64,000 nucleotides of DNA. Source: Streptomyces ureilyticus. GTDB lineage: Bacteria; Actinomycetota; Actinomycetes; Streptomycetales; Streptomycetaceae. The notes under the pieces are model-generated. The model saw only the letters and a list, made by a program, of their open reading frames with translations, did not search any database and had not been told where the DNA came from. How positions within the stretch are numbered: the first letter of the stretch is position 1; the number at the start of each line of letters is the position of its first letter. Below, one piece after another: positions 1 to 8,112 of this stretch. The DNA lies in NCBI RefSeq assembly GCF_011045025.1, contig NZ_JAAKZX010000008.1, positions 1 to 64,000 of the forward strand. Reading direction: 5' to 3'. Made by a program: the position numbers and the translations under genes.

Positions 1-36
1 GCCGGAGACAGGGGGGCCTGGGGGCGCGGCCCCCCA

Positions 37-64
37 CGCGGCGGAGCCGCAAATTGATACAGCC
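37..64 (-). repeat. Dispersed intergenic repeat, copy 1
   Basis: On the minus strand this reads GGCTGTATCAATTTGCGGCT followed by CCGCCGCG. It matches the element at 18372-18399 at all but two of 28 positions, so it is one of at least two copies in the window. It contains the palindromic core GCGGCTCCGC and sits just downstream of the DUF4190 gene. The rest of positions 1-112 is G/C-rich and shows no gene. Similar strings recur in Streptomyces intergenic DNA as far as I recall. Confidence 0.6.
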
Positions 65-112
65 GGGAAGGGGCGGGGCTGGGGAAAAGAACCCCCTCGC
101 CCGGCGGAGCCG

Positions 113-844
113 CTAGCGCAGGCCGGGCGCGACGAGGACCAGCACGAACATGGCCACGCCCAGCGCCATGCCCGCCGCTCCGCAGATGATCCCGGCCAGG
201 GCCTGGCCACCGTTCGTCGCCTCACCACGCCGCGCCTTACCGCGCCCGATCCCCCCGAAGATCACCGCAAGAACGCCCACGATGATGGCCACCGGCCAGA
301 GGCAGAAACCGACGGCCGAGACGATCCCCAGCACGAGCCCGGTCGTACCCATCCCGTTGCTCGGCCCCATCGGCATCCCGGGCCAGCCATAACCGGGCGC
401 ACCACCGGGGCTGGGGCTGGCCGGGTAGTAGGGCTGCCCCTGGTAGCCATAGCCGTACCCATAGGCCGCCTGCCCCGGCCCCTCAGGCGAGATGGGCGGC
501 GGCGGAACAGGTTCACCCGACCCACCGCCCTGGCCCACGAACGGACCGCCGGAGGCAGTCGCCCCCGGCGGCGCCACAGGATTGGCCCAGCCCTGGGCAC
601 CCGGCGAAGGCGGCGTCCCCGCCCCTGGCATCGAGGTGACCGTCGGCTGGTCATGCACGGAAGGCGACCAACTCCCCGCATCCGGCCCAGCGCCCGCCTT
701 GCCCAGGGGAACCCCCGCCTGGGGAGCCGCGTCCTGCGGTCCAGGACCAGGGGCTCCGGCCACCGGAGCCCGGTGCTCGGGCGGAGCCCACGGGTTCGGG
801 TCACCGCCCCCCGGCGTACCCGGCGGCTGCGCGGCGTCGGACAT
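113..844 (-). CDS. DUF4190 domain-containing membrane protein
   Basis: A 243-residue protein. The first ~165 residues are a Pro/Gly-rich, low-complexity cytoplasmic tail with a YGYGYGYQ tract. They are followed by two hydrophobic segments (MGTTGLVLGIVSAVG onward, and GQALAGIICGAAGMALG onward) separated by a basic loop, GRGKARRGEA. This layout is typical of DUF4190 proteins of actinobacteria, which have no defined biochemical role. The ATG at 844 was preferred over one 11 codons upstream because a GGGGA ribosome site lies about 9 bases before it. It diverges from the adenosine-deaminase gene across a ~160-bp shared promoter region. Confidence 0.85.
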   Translation of the reverse strand: MSDAAQPPGTPGGGDPNPWAPPEHRAPVAGAPGPGPQDAAPQAGVPLGKAGAGPDAGSWSPSVHDQPTVTSMPGAGTPPSPGAQGWANPVAPPGATASGGPFVGQGGGSGEPVPPPPISPEGPGQAAYGYGYGYQGQPYYPASPSPGGAPGYGWPGMPMGPSNGMGTTGLVLGIVSAVGFCLWPVAIIVGVLAVIFGGIGRGKARRGEATNGGQALAGIICGAAGMALGVAMFVLVLVAPGLR

Positions 845-1004
845 ACGCGGAGTCCCCTCTCTCGAACGTCCCGTCATGCTACGGCCGGACCACGGCCCCG
901 AGACCCCGGCTTACGATGATCCACGCACCATCCTGCACCACCCGATCAGCCGATCACCCGCGCCCGCCGAACGAAGGCAGGGCGCCGTTCCCGGGGAGGA
1001 ACCC

Positions 1005-2090
1005 GTGACCGACCACCGCGACCCGAGCGTCCCGCCCACCGTGCCCACCGGCCCCGTCCCGCGCGACCTGCACCACTTCATCGCCGGGCTGCCCAAGGCC
1101 GAACTCCACGTGCACCACGTCGGCTCCGCCTCCCCCCGTATCGTCTCCGAACTGGCCGCCCGCCACCCCGACTCCAAGGTGCCGACCGACCCCGAGGCCC
1201 TGGTCGACTACTTCACGTTCACGGACTTCGCCCACTTCATCGAGGTGTACCTGTCCGTCGTGGACCTCATCCGCACCCCGGAGGACGTACGCCTCCTCAC
1301 GTACGAGGTCGCCCGCGACATGGCGCGGCAGCAGATCCGGTACGCCGAGCTGACCGTCACGCCGTTCTCCTCGACCCGCCGTGGCATCGACGAAAGCGCG
1401 TTCATGGCCGCGATCGAGGACGCCCGCAAGGCCGCCGAGGCCGACTTCGGGACCGTACTGCGCTGGTGCTTCGACATCCCGGGGGAGGCGGGCCTCGAGG
1501 CCGCCGAGGAGACCACCCGGCTCGCCACCACCGACAAGCTGCGCCCGGAGGGCCTGGTCTCGTTCGGGCTCGGCGGGCCCGAAGTCGGCGTGGCCAGGCC
1601 GCAGTTCAAGCCGTACTTCGACCGGGCGATCGCGGCCGGGCTGCGTTCGGTGCCGCATGCGGGCGAGACGACCGGCCCTGGGACCGTCTGGGACGCCCTC
1701 ACCGAGCTGCGCGCCGAGCGCATCGGGCACGGCACGAGTTCCGCCGAGGACCCGAAGCTGCTCGCGCACCTCGCCGAGCACGGCATCGCCCTGGAGGTCT
1801 GCCCGACCTCCAACATCGCCACGCGCGCGGTCCGGAAGCTCGACGAGCACCCGATCAAGGAGTTCGTACGGGCCGGGGTGCTCGTGACGATCAACTCCGA
1901 CGATCCGCCGATGTTCGGCACGGACCTCAACAACGAGTACGCGGTGGCCGCCCGCCTCCTGGACCTCGACGAACAGGGTCTCGCCGCACTCGCCAAGAAC
2001 GCCGTCGAGGCGTCGTTCCTCGACCCCGTCGGCAAGGCGAAGCTGGCCGGAGAGATCGACACGTACACCGCGGCATGGCTCGCCAACTGA
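1005..2090 (+). CDS. Adenosine deaminase family protein, probably aminodeoxyfutalosine deaminase
   Basis: A 361-residue amidohydrolase of the adenosine deaminase family. Zinc ligands are visible: HVH at residues 35-37, HAGE starting at H218 (E221 is the catalytic acid), IGHG with H242, and SDDPP with D299. The family deaminates adenine nucleosides. From memory, the Streptomyces member in this chromosomal position acts on 6-aminodeoxyfutalosine in the futalosine route to menaquinone; that assignment is inference. The GTG start at 1005 follows a strong GGGGAGGA site; the much longer upstream reading frame overlaps the divergent DUF4190 gene and is not coding. The phosphodiesterase gene begins 17 bp downstream, suggesting co-transcription. 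Confidence 0.9.
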   Translation: MTDHRDPSVPPTVPTGPVPRDLHHFIAGLPKAELHVHHVGSASPRIVSELAARHPDSKVPTDPEALVDYFTFTDFAHFIEVYLSVVDLIRTPEDVRLLTYEVARDMARQQIRYAELTVTPFSSTRRGIDESAFMAAIEDARKAAEADFGTVLRWCFDIPGEAGLEAAEETTRLATTDKLRPEGLVSFGLGGPEVGVARPQFKPYFDRAIAAGLRSVPHAGETTGPGTVWDALTELRAERIGHGTSSAEDPKLLAHLAEHGIALEVCPTSNIATRAVRKLDEHPIKEFVRAGVLVTINSDDPPMFGTDLNNEYAVAARLLDLDEQGLAALAKNAVEASFLDPVGKAKLAGEIDTYTAAWLAN

Positions 2091-2107
2091 CCCAGCACAA
2101 TGGGCCC

Positions 2108-2806
2108 ATGCGCTCCGTGACAGCCGTGGCCCATCGCGGCGACCCCTACCGCGTTCGCGAGAACACCATCGACTCGCTGCGTTCCGCGCTCGGGCGGGGC
2201 GCGGACGCCGTCGAGTTCGATGTCCGGCTGACCCGCGACGATGTGCCGGTGCTGCTGCACGACGCGACGCTGAAGCGGTTGTGGGAACACGACCGGCCGC
2301 TGCTCTCGCTCTCCGCGGACGAGGTGCACGGGCTCACCTCCGGTGGCGTTCCCACCCTGGAGGAGGCCCTGAAGGCGACCGACCACGGCCGCTTCATGGT
2401 CGACCTGCCGGGCGCCGCGACCCCCCGCGCCGTACGCCGGATCGTCGACGTCGTCCGCGATCTCGGCGCCGACGAGCGCGTGTACTACAGCGCAGGCGCC
2501 GAGACCCTGCTCGCCGTCCGCGCGGCCGACCCCGCCGCGGAGATCGCCCTCACCTGGACCACGCTGGCGCCCCCGCGCCCCGTCCTCCTCGAAGCGATCC
2601 GCCCGCGCTGGCTCAACTACCGCTTCAGCCTGGTCGACCGCGGCCTCGCCGCCCGCGTCCACCGCGACGGCTACCTCCTGTCGGCCTGGACCCCCGACAC
2701 CCGCCGCTCCATGCGCCGCCTCCTCGACGCGGGAGCCGACTCGATCACGACGAACCGCATAGACACGCTGTGCGCTCTTCGCGGGGTGAGGAGCGAAGCT
2801 CCCTAA
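2108..2806 (+). CDS. Glycerophosphodiester phosphodiesterase
   Basis: A 232-residue cytoplasmic GDPD-family TIM-barrel protein hydrolysing glycerophosphodiesters to glycerol-3-phosphate and an alcohol. Family signatures are present in order: AHRGD near residue 8, the following RENT, AVEFDVRLTRDDVPVLLHD around residues 38-56 (metal-binding E-x-D and the HD), and a C-terminal LSAWTPD. It is short but complete for bacterial GDPD proteins. The ATG at 2108 starts just before the AHRG motif. Its stop overlaps the stop of the convergent sigma-factor gene by 4 bp. Confidence 0.88.
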   Translation: MRSVTAVAHRGDPYRVRENTIDSLRSALGRGADAVEFDVRLTRDDVPVLLHDATLKRLWEHDRPLLSLSADEVHGLTSGGVPTLEEALKATDHGRFMVDLPGAATPRAVRRIVDVVRDLGADERVYYSAGAETLLAVRAADPAAEIALTWTTLAPPRPVLLEAIRPRWLNYRFSLVDRGLAARVHRDGYLLSAWTPDTRRSMRRLLDAGADSITTNRIDTLCALRGVRSEAP

Positions 2807-4449
2807 GTCCTCACCTGGGACATCTGCGGCACCGTCGCCGGATCAGCCGGCCTCGACCTCGTGACGTACTGCGGCACCGGTGCCGTGTCCTTGCCGTTGT
2901 CCCGCGTGAGGCCGTAGCGGATGGCGCCCTGGTCGGGGCCGGTGTTGATGTCCTTGTTCACCGTTTCCCAGTCCGTGGGGATGAGCGCAACGCCGTAGGA
3001 GGCGCCCCGCTCGTTCACGTTGAAGGTGACGGTGCCGTCGACGTAGAAGTACTCGTTCTGCCACATCTGCTGGGTGCCCTCCGGCAGGACGGTGAAGCCG
3101 ACGTCCGGGCCACCCATTCCGGTGGCATAGCCGGGCCGGGTGCCGCCGGCGTCGTCCATCCGTCGGCCGCCGCCGGACGCGACGTGGAAGACCTTGCCGC
3201 GCAGGCCCGTCCAGGTCGGCATGACCAGGCCGCCGGGCCGGTCGTGCGGGGATATCTGCCAGCGCACCAGTACGTAGCCCTGGCCGCTGAGCGTCACGTT
3301 GTTGCCGCGGTGCTGCATCACGGCTCGCGGGCCGCCGGTGCTGGTGATGCCGGACTCGGGCCGGCGCGGCAGCTCGGCGGGGCGCGCGTTCGGGTCGGGC
3401 GCCTGATCGACGGCGTCGACGACCGTGCCGTACAGGCTGACCCGTCTCGTCGGTGAGGGGGTGAGGGTCGGCGTGGGCGACGGACTCGGGCGGGTCGTGC
3501 TCGCCGCCGTGGGCGCCGCGACCCGAGGTGGCGGCGAGTCCGGCGGCTGGGTGACGACGTACGCGCCGCCCGCGACCATCGTCGCCCCGGCCGTCATGGC
3601 CACCGCGGGCTTGGTGAAAGCGCCGACGATCTTTGCGGACCACCCGACGGTCGTGGCGGCCGTCGTGGCGGCGACCGCCGTCTTGCCGCCGAAGACCAGC
3701 GAGAGCGTGAAGCCGACCGGGACGGGGACGAGCGCGAGCCCGACGAGCAGGCGTTCGGCCGGCACGACCTTCTCGTGCCGCCCGGAGCACTGGCGGCAGT
3801 CCCGGATGTGCCGGGCCAGCCGCTTGCGCCACACCGAGTCGGGCTGCCCGTCCCAGCGGGCGGTGACCTCGCGCAGTTCGCCGCACGACGAGTCGAGCGC
3901 GCGCACGATGCCCCGCGCGGTCTCCAGGCGGGCCTTCATCCGCTGGACACGTACGGCGGTGTGCTGCCGGCTGATGCCGAGAGCGGACGCCAGCTCGCGC
4001 CGGGTGAGCTCGCCCGCGACCTCCAGCCACCACAGCGACAGGAGCTGCCGGTCCTCGTCGTCGAGCCAGCGCACCGCCTCCGCGACCTCGCGCCGCTGCC
4101 CCTCCAACTGGAGCCGCAGTACGGTCAGTTCGGCGAAGTCGGCGGCGTCGCGCGCGGCGTCCTCGGCCAGCGACTCGGACGTACGGCGGCGGGCCCGGTC
4201 CCGTATCTGCCGCATCGCGATGGCGACCAGCCAGGAACGGAAACTGTCCGGATCGCGCAGCGAGCCGAGGTTGTCCACGGCCCGCAGCATGGTCTCCTGC
4301 ACGACGTCGTCGACATCGGCGTGACCGTTCAGCGCACGGCCGACGATGTTGTAGACCAGCGGCAGCCAGCCCTTGACCAGCTCGTCGAGCGCCTGCCGGT
4401 CACCGGCCTGCGCTGCCGCGATGGTCGTACGCCACTGTCGACCGTCCAC
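2803..4449 (-). CDS. ECF-type sigma factor fused to zinc-finger anti-sigma-like and membrane/extracytoplasmic domains
   Basis: A 548-residue multidomain protein. Sigma region 2 covers roughly residues 20-89 (DVDDVVQETMLRAVDNL). Region 4 covers roughly 130-185, with an HTH at LTRRELASALGISRQHT. Then comes an anti-sigma-type zinc motif, HIRDCRQC (H-x3-C-x2-C), near 214-221. A hydrophobic segment lies near 233-254 and a second near 282-299. A Pro/Thr/Ser-rich linker leads to a ~200-residue probably extracytoplasmic domain rich in aromatic and beta-type sequence. The fusion suggests a membrane-tethered, self-inhibited sigma factor responding to an external signal. Canonical ECF factors are only ~180-200 residues. 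The GTG at 4449 was chosen because GGAAGGG lies 6 bases upstream; an upstream ATG at 4476 has a poorly spaced site. Confidence 0.85.
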   Translation of the reverse strand: MDGRQWRTTIAAAQAGDRQALDELVKGWLPLVYNIVGRALNGHADVDDVVQETMLRAVDNLGSLRDPDSFRSWLVAIAMRQIRDRARRRTSESLAEDAARDAADFAELTVLRLQLEGQRREVAEAVRWLDDEDRQLLSLWWLEVAGELTRRELASALGISRQHTAVRVQRMKARLETARGIVRALDSSCGELREVTARWDGQPDSVWRKRLARHIRDCRQCSGRHEKVVPAERLLVGLALVPVPVGFTLSLVFGGKTAVAATTAATTVGWSAKIVGAFTKPAVAMTAGATMVAGGAYVVTQPPDSPPPRVAAPTAASTTRPSPSPTPTLTPSPTRRVSLYGTVVDAVDQAPDPNARPAELPRRPESGITSTGGPRAVMQHRGNNVTLSGQGYVLVRWQISPHDRPGGLVMPTWTGLRGKVFHVASGGGRRMDDAGGTRPGYATGMGGPDVGFTVLPEGTQQMWQNEYFYVDGTVTFNVNERGASYGVALIPTDWETVNKDINTGPDQGAIRYGLTRDNGKDTAPVPQYVTRSRPADPATVPQMSQVRT

Positions 4450-4769
4450 GTACGTCCCTTCCCGCACACGTGTCATCTCCTCCGCCGCCTTCCGGACGCA
4501 CGTTCTCAGCCATCGCTGTGAGGCATGGTGCCAGGTGGGCCTGCGTGCCACGCGTGCCGTGTGTGCACAGGAGACGGCGGAGACCTCACCGCGATAACAG
4601 TTTTTTCGCGGGTCCGGCCGGCGACCTTAGGGGAGACCCCTGACAACACCCTTGGCTCGCACGTCAGTTGACTGGGGGCCGACCCAGGGACGGCACCCTC
4701 CTCGGTGATGATCTGCACGGGCGGCGTACGCGCGGAGGATGAAGATCCACCAACTTGAGGAGCCGCCCG
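4450..4769. promoter_or_regulatory. Divergent intergenic region, sigma factor / serine hydrolase
   Basis: A 320-bp non-coding stretch between divergent genes that must carry both promoters. An AT-rich patch (GATAACAGTTTTTTCG, near 4592-4607) and a TTGACT hexamer near 4669 are the only promoter-like strings seen; no convincing -10 pairs with them. The hydrolase ribosome site GAGGAG lies at 4757-4762. Confidence 0.4.
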
Positions 4770-5927
4770 ATGCATATCCGTGTCCGTACCGCCTGCGCCG
4801 CTCTCGTCGTCCTCGGCCTGGCAGCCGGCCCCCTGGCCGGGACCGCCGCCGCTTCACCCGCCACAACGGTCGTGCGGGAGGCCGCCGGCCCGAACGAAAA
4901 AGCCTTGCGCGACGCGATCGACAACCTGCCGGACGTGTCGGACAAGGGCGCGACGGCCGCACTCGTACGGGTCGGCGGCACGGGCGGCAGCTGGCACGGC
5001 AGCTCCGGCGTACATGACCTCGCCACGCGTCGCGCCGCCCTGGAGCACGGACGCTTCCGGGCCGGTTCCACGACGAAGGTGGTCACGGCGGCCGTCGTGC
5101 TCCAGCTCGCGGCCCAGGGGAAGGTGGACCTGGACGGGCACATCCAGACGTACCTTCCCGGCCTGCTCTCGGACGACTTCGACCCCATCACCGTCCGGCA
5201 GTTGCTGACCTTCACCAGTGGGCTGAAGCCGGGCATTTCTCTGGGCCCCGAAGACGGTGAGGGCTTCGAGAACCGCTACAAGACGCTGACGCCCGAGGAG
5301 GTCGTGGCCTCGTCCGTCGCCGAGGGGCGCGCCTTCGATCCGGGCAAGCGGCAGCAGTACGGCAACATCGACTACACCGTGCTCGGCATGCTCATCGAGA
5401 AGGTCACGAACGACTCGTACGAAAACCAGGCAGCCAAACGGATCTTCAAGCCCCTCGACATGCAGGACACATCCTTCCCCTGCGGACCCGACCCCCGCAT
5501 CCACGGCCCCCACAACCGCGGCTACCAAAGACTCACCGACGGCCGCATCGTGGACGCCACGGAGTGGAACATGTCGGACCGCTGGGCGGCGGGCGACATG
5601 ATCTCCACGACAGCGGACCTGGAACGCCTGCTCCTCGGCCTGTTCCGCGGAAAGGTCGTCCCGCTGCCCCTGCTGAAGCAGGAGATGCTCACTCTGCCGA
5701 AGGTCGAGGAGGGGAAGGCGACCATGAGTGCGGGCCTGCAGTACTACGAGAAGGACGGCGTCGTCCTCTGGCTCAAGTCCGGCTCCCGCCCCGGCTACCG
5801 CACGCTGATCGCGACGACCCCCGACCTGTCCCGCACGCTCGTCCACTCGATCAACGCGATCGACGCGAAGTCCGTGGCCATGAACCCGGTGGAGGAGCGG
5901 ATCCTCCGCGCCGCCTTCGGCTTCTGA
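4770..5927 (+). CDS. Secreted serine hydrolase, beta-lactamase / D-Ala-D-Ala carboxypeptidase family
   Basis: A 385-residue class C beta-lactamase-like (S12) protein. An N-terminal Sec signal peptide (HIRVRTACAALVVLGLAAG, ending near TAAAS) predicts export. The catalytic SxxK motif is GSTTK near residue 95, the YxN motif is YGNIDY near 197, and the third motif is WLKSGSRPGY near the C-terminus. Likely roles are peptidoglycan peptide trimming or ester/amide hydrolysis; substrate cannot be told from sequence. The ATG at 4770 has GAGGAG at 7-base spacing. It stands alone, diverges from the sigma factor gene, and ends at a strong hairpin. Confidence 0.88.
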   Translation: MHIRVRTACAALVVLGLAAGPLAGTAAASPATTVVREAAGPNEKALRDAIDNLPDVSDKGATAALVRVGGTGGSWHGSSGVHDLATRRAALEHGRFRAGSTTKVVTAAVVLQLAAQGKVDLDGHIQTYLPGLLSDDFDPITVRQLLTFTSGLKPGISLGPEDGEGFENRYKTLTPEEVVASSVAEGRAFDPGKRQQYGNIDYTVLGMLIEKVTNDSYENQAAKRIFKPLDMQDTSFPCGPDPRIHGPHNRGYQRLTDGRIVDATEWNMSDRWAAGDMISTTADLERLLLGLFRGKVVPLPLLKQEMLTLPKVEEGKATMSAGLQYYEKDGVVLWLKSGSRPGYRTLIATTPDLSRTLVHSINAIDAKSVAMNPVEERILRAAFGF

Positions 5928-5935
5928 GTACGAGT

Positions 5936-5969
5936 GTGCGGGCCTGCGCCGTCCAGCGCAGGCCCGCAC
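5936..5969. terminator. Bidirectional hairpin terminator
   Basis: A perfect 14-bp stem (GTGCGGGCCTGCGC at 5936-5949, its complement at 5956-5969) with loop CGTCCA. It lies between the convergent serine hydrolase and aldehyde dehydrogenase genes, so it can end transcripts from both sides. There is no U-tract, as is usual in Streptomyces. Confidence 0.75.
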
Positions 5970-5988
5970 CACTCAGCCCGTCGTGGGA

Positions 5989-7425
5989 TCAGCCCAGCGA
6001 CGTCATCACATGCTTGATCCGCGTGTAGTCGTCGAAGCCGTACGAGGACAGGTCCTTGCCGTAACCCGACTTCTTGAAGCCGCCGTGCGGCATCTCCGCG
6101 ACCAGCGGGATGTGCGTGTTGATCCATACGCAGCCGAAGTCGAGGGACTTGGACATGCGCATCGCGCGCGCGTGGTCCTTCGTCCAGACCGAGGAGGCGA
6201 GCGCGTACTCGACGCCGTTGGCCCACTCGACGGCCTGGTTCTCGTCCGTGAAGGACTGGACGGTGATGACCGGGCCGAAGACCTCCTTCTGGATGATCTC
6301 GTCGTCCTGCTTGAGACCGGAGACGACGGTCGGGGCGTAGAAGAAGCCCTTGTCGCCGACGCGCTTGCCGCCGGTCTCCACGCGCGCGTGGGCGGGCAGA
6401 CGCTCGATGAAGCCGCTGACCTGCTTGAGCTGGTTCGGGTTGTTCAGCGGCCCGTACAGCACGTCCTCGTCGTCCGGCTGGCCGGTCTTCGTGTCGGCGG
6501 CGGCCTTGGCGAGCGCGGCCACGAACTCGTCGTGGATGGACTCCTGGACGAGGACGCGGGTGGCAGCCGTGCAGTCCTGGCCCGCATTGAAGAAGCCCGC
6601 GACCGAGATGTCCTCGACGGCCTTGGCGATGTCGGTGTCCTCGAAGACGACGACCGGCGCCTTGCCGCCCAGCTCCAGGTGAACCCGCTTGAGGTCCTTG
6701 GAGGCGGACTCGGCGACCTGCATGCCGGCCCGTACGGACCCGGTGATCGAGGCCATGGCGGGGGTCGGGTGCTCGACCATCAGCCGGCCGGTGTCACGGT
6801 CGCCGCAGATGACGTTGAAGACGCCCTTGGGGACGATCGAGCCGATGATGTCGGCCATGAGGGCGGTGGAGGCCGGGGTGGTGTCGGACGGCTTCAGCAC
6901 CACGGTGTTGCCCGCGGCGAGCGCCGGGGCGAACTTCCATACGGCCATCATCATTGGGTAGTTCCAGGGCGCGACCTGCGCACAGACGCCGACCGGCTCG
7001 CGGCGGACGATGGAGGTCAGGCCCTCCATGTACTCCCCGGCCGCGCGGCCCTCGAGCATCCGGGCGGCACCCGCGAAGAAGCGGATCTGGTCGACCATGG
7101 GCGGGATCTCTTCGGACCGGGTCAGCCCGATCGGCTTGCCGGTGTTCTCCACCTCCGCGGCGATGAGTTCCTCGGCGCGCTCCTCGAAGGCGTCCGCGAT
7201 CTTGAGGAGGGCCTTCTGGCGCTCGGCCGGGACCAGGTCCCGCCAGGCCGGGAAGGCCGCGGCCGCGGCGGCCATCGCGGCGTCGACGTCCGCCTGCCCG
7301 GACAGCGGCGCGGTGGCGTACGCCTCGCCCGTCGCGGGGTTGACCACCTCGGTGGTCCGTCCATCGGCGGCATCGCGGAACTCTCCGTCGATGTAGTTGC
7401 GCAGACGACGCAGCTCAGTGCTCAC
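5989..7425 (-). CDS. Aldehyde dehydrogenase, gamma-aminobutyraldehyde dehydrogenase type
   Basis: A 478-residue NAD(P)-dependent aldehyde dehydrogenase. The catalytic cysteine is in FNAGQDCTAATRV and the general-base glutamate in LELGGKAP. N- and C-terminal family blocks (APWNYPMMMAVWK, EVFGPVITVQ, GGFKKSGYGKD) are intact. The adjacent Lrp regulator and class-III aminotransferase point to oxidation of an aminoaldehyde from putrescine, cadaverine or GABA to the amino acid. In S. coelicolor the matching genes were linked to polyamine use, as I recall. The GTG start at 7425 has an AGGAGGG site; upstream sequence belongs to the divergent promoter. Confidence 0.9.
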   Translation of the reverse strand: MSTELRRLRNYIDGEFRDAADGRTTEVVNPATGEAYATAPLSGQADVDAAMAAAAAAFPAWRDLVPAERQKALLKIADAFEERAEELIAAEVENTGKPIGLTRSEEIPPMVDQIRFFAGAARMLEGRAAGEYMEGLTSIVRREPVGVCAQVAPWNYPMMMAVWKFAPALAAGNTVVLKPSDTTPASTALMADIIGSIVPKGVFNVICGDRDTGRLMVEHPTPAMASITGSVRAGMQVAESASKDLKRVHLELGGKAPVVVFEDTDIAKAVEDISVAGFFNAGQDCTAATRVLVQESIHDEFVAALAKAAADTKTGQPDDEDVLYGPLNNPNQLKQVSGFIERLPAHARVETGGKRVGDKGFFYAPTVVSGLKQDDEIIQKEVFGPVITVQSFTDENQAVEWANGVEYALASSVWTKDHARAMRMSKSLDFGCVWINTHIPLVAEMPHGGFKKSGYGKDLSSYGFDDYTRIKHVMTSLG

Positions 7426-7588
7426 TGCCGGCCCTCCTGTCGGGTGTCCATTCCTTGAGACACCCAGCCTAGTCCGACGCTCCACGTTTTCAACACCCCC
7501 GATCGGCCCAGAGCTGCGAAATCCGCAATAGTTAGCCACGTAAACAACGGATTTCATCGATCGATCCTTGCGGAACTGCCGATGTCTC

Positions 7589-8110
7589 ATGCACAGTGAG
7601 CACGTGGTCAGTCGCAGCGCAGAGCCGAAGGGCTCCCAGGAAACCCGGTCGGGGAACAGCACTCCCCCGCTGGACTCCGTCTCCCTCGCCATCATCGAGC
7701 AGCTCCAGGAAGACGGACGGAGGCCGTACGCCGCGATCGGCAAGGCCGTCGGCCTCTCGGAGGCGGCCGTGCGCCAACGCGTCCAGAAGCTGCTCGACCA
7801 GGGCGTGATGCAGATCGTCGCCGTCACGGACCCGCTCACCGTGGGTTTCCGCCGACAGGCGATGGTCGGCATGAACGTCGAGGGCGACACGGAGATCGTG
7901 GCCGACGCCCTGAGCGACATGCCGGAAGTCGAGTACGTGGTGATGACCGCCGGCTCCTTCGACCTCCTCGCCGAGATCGTCTGCGAGGACGACGACCACC
8001 TGCTGGATGTCATCAACAAACGCATCCGGGCCCTGCCCGGCGTCCGCTCCACCGAGAGCTTCGTCTACCTGAAACTCAAGAAGCAGACCTACATGTGGGG
8101 AACCCGATAG
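7589..8110 (+). CDS. Lrp/AsnC family transcriptional regulator
   Basis: A 173-residue regulator. A winged-helix HTH (LDSVSLAIIEQLQEDGRR, then AAIGKAVGLSEAAVRQRVQ) covers about residues 30-80, followed by a RAM ligand-binding/oligomerisation domain ending in VRSTESFVYLKLKK. It is divergent from the aldehyde dehydrogenase and overlaps the region just upstream of the aminotransferase, so it probably controls both in response to an amino acid or amine. The start is uncertain: ATG 7589 is given, but GTG 7604 is also possible, and neither has a strong ribosome site. Confidence 0.88.
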   Translation: MHSEHVVSRSAEPKGSQETRSGNSTPPLDSVSLAIIEQLQEDGRRPYAAIGKAVGLSEAAVRQRVQKLLDQGVMQIVAVTDPLTVGFRRQAMVGMNVEGDTEIVADALSDMPEVEYVVMTAGSFDLLAEIVCEDDDHLLDVINKRIRALPGVRSTESFVYLKLKKQTYMWGTR

Positions 8111-8112
8111 CC

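Noticed and set aside
954-1850. Long minus-strand open frame opposite the deaminase gene
   Set aside because: High-GC shadow of the real gene; composition Arg/Gly/Val-rich with no motif, while the plus frame has all catalytic residues.
4854-5972. 372-codon minus-strand frame opposite the serine hydrolase
   Set aside because: Antisense shadow; no family motif, and the plus strand has a signal peptide and SxxK/YxN motifs.
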